From Xanthomarina sp035306605 (GTDB taxonomy: Bacteria; Bacteroidota; Bacteroidia; Flavobacteriales; Flavobacteriaceae), in assembly GCA_035306605.1 (NCBI GenBank), contig DATGNR010000006.1: a DNA stretch of 49,778 nucleotides, one strand, 5' to 3'. How positions within the stretch are numbered: position 1 is the first letter of the stretch; every line of letters starts with the position of its first letter. The notes under the pieces are model-generated. The model was not told where the DNA came from, searched no databases, and saw nothing but the letters and a program-made list of their open reading frames with translations. Shown one piece after another: positions 49,523-49,778 of the stretch. Position numbers and translations under genes: made by a program.

Positions 49523-49592
49523 CTTTTAAAAAGCTAGATTAAAATAGAATACACTAATAATATTATATAACTAAGATTAAATTATTTAAAAC

Positions 49593-49778
49593 ATGGCAAA
49601 GGCAACTTTCGATCGTTCAAAACCACACTTAAATATTGGTACAATTGGACACGTAGATCACGGAAAAACAACCACGACTGCAGCTATTACAAAAGTATTA
49701 GCTGATGCAGGTTATTCAGAAGCAAGATCATTTGATCAAATTGATAATGCTCCAGAAGAAAAAGAAAGAGGTATTACA
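49593..49778 (+). CDS. tuf: Elongation factor Tu, N-terminal part (runs off the window)
   Basis: The first 62 codons of EF-Tu: MAKATFDRSKPHLNIGTIGHVDHGKTT with the P loop GHVDHGKT at residues 19-26, ending at EEKERGIT, the start of switch I. EF-Tu brings aminoacyl-tRNA to the ribosome. The order tRNA-Thr, -Tyr, -Gly, -Thr, tuf is the same as the thrU-tyrU-glyT-thrT-tufB operon of Escherichia coli. No terminator or promoter lies between the last tRNA and tuf, so it is probably read from the promoter at 48812-48840. Confidence 0.98.
   Translation, partial: MAKATFDRSKPHLNIGTIGHVDHGKTTTTAAITKVLADAGYSEARSFDQIDNAPEEKERGIT

Noticed and set aside
49218..49542. Two overlapping plus-strand ORFs across tRNA-Gly and tRNA-Thr
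   Set aside because: They run through tRNA genes and are translations of tRNA sequence (for example RVAQLVERQPSKL), a known annotation artefact.

Overview
The window looks like chromosome from a marine-type member of the Flavobacteriaceae (Bacteroidota). The signs are an AT-rich genome, promoters of the TTG-N17/22-TAnnTTTG type, almost no Shine-Dalgarno (SD) sequences in front of ordinary genes, a tmRNA coding for the tag GENNYALAA, outer-membrane barrel and SprB-like domains, and the gene order rpsU - xerC - hpf - tRNA-Thr/Tyr/Gly/Thr - tuf. No phage, insertion sequence or CRISPR array was seen.

Layout. Positions 1-120 hold, on the minus strand, a promoter, an SD and a 20-codon ORF with three consecutive Trp codons. 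This looks like the attenuation leader of a tryptophan operon lying off the left edge. Next (0.3-3 kb) come two thioredoxin-fold proteins and two rhodaneses, a small membrane protein, and ssrA (tmRNA, minus). Housekeeping genes follow (3.9-8.9 kb): an AlaDH/saccharopine-dehydrogenase-type oxidoreductase, kdsA, typA/bipA and a SemiSWEET-like protein.

From 8.9 to 24.8 kb lies a surface-glycan locus on mixed strands. It holds an Fdt-type 3-amino-3,6-dideoxyhexose branch (FdtA-like ketoisomerase, DegT aminotransferase, FemAB/GNAT acyltransferase), a Wzx flippase, four cytoplasmic glycosyltransferases, and an MBOAT/SGNH O-acetylation pair. A polyprenyl-phosphate GT2 plus GT-C transferase module sits at each end, and an orphan ftsE is overlapped by the right-hand module. 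I recognised no polymerase (Wzy), chain-length regulator or RmlA/RmlB here.

From 25 to 37.7 kb: a 1009-residue TPR protein coupled to an outer-membrane barrel; a YtcJ-type amidohydrolase lipoprotein; a methyltransferase; a sterol-desaturase-family protein; two paralogous secreted proteins of unknown function; and a NamZ/DUF1343 lipoprotein whose start codon abuts the start codon of a divergent LolC/E-type permease. From 37.8 to 47 kb: a CysM/CBS-type enzyme, a lipoprotein with a duplicated HGxPGHxC motif, DUF2851, a PspC-like protein, and a tight four-gene run (AGCS symporter with an unusual extracytoplasmic N-terminus, triple-HhH protein, acyl-CoA dehydrogenase, carboxypeptidase-regulatory-domain protein). 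The right end (47.2-49.8 kb) is a translation cluster: rpsU with a strong SD, xerC, hpf, four tRNAs and the start of tuf.

The most notable signals are the Trp leader peptide, the concentration of SD sequences on regulatory ORFs (the leader peptide and rpsU), the AGCS fusion, the paired GT2/GT-C modules around the glycan locus, and the zero-gap divergent start of the DUF1343 and permease genes. All functional calls come from motif recognition by eye; no database search was possible.
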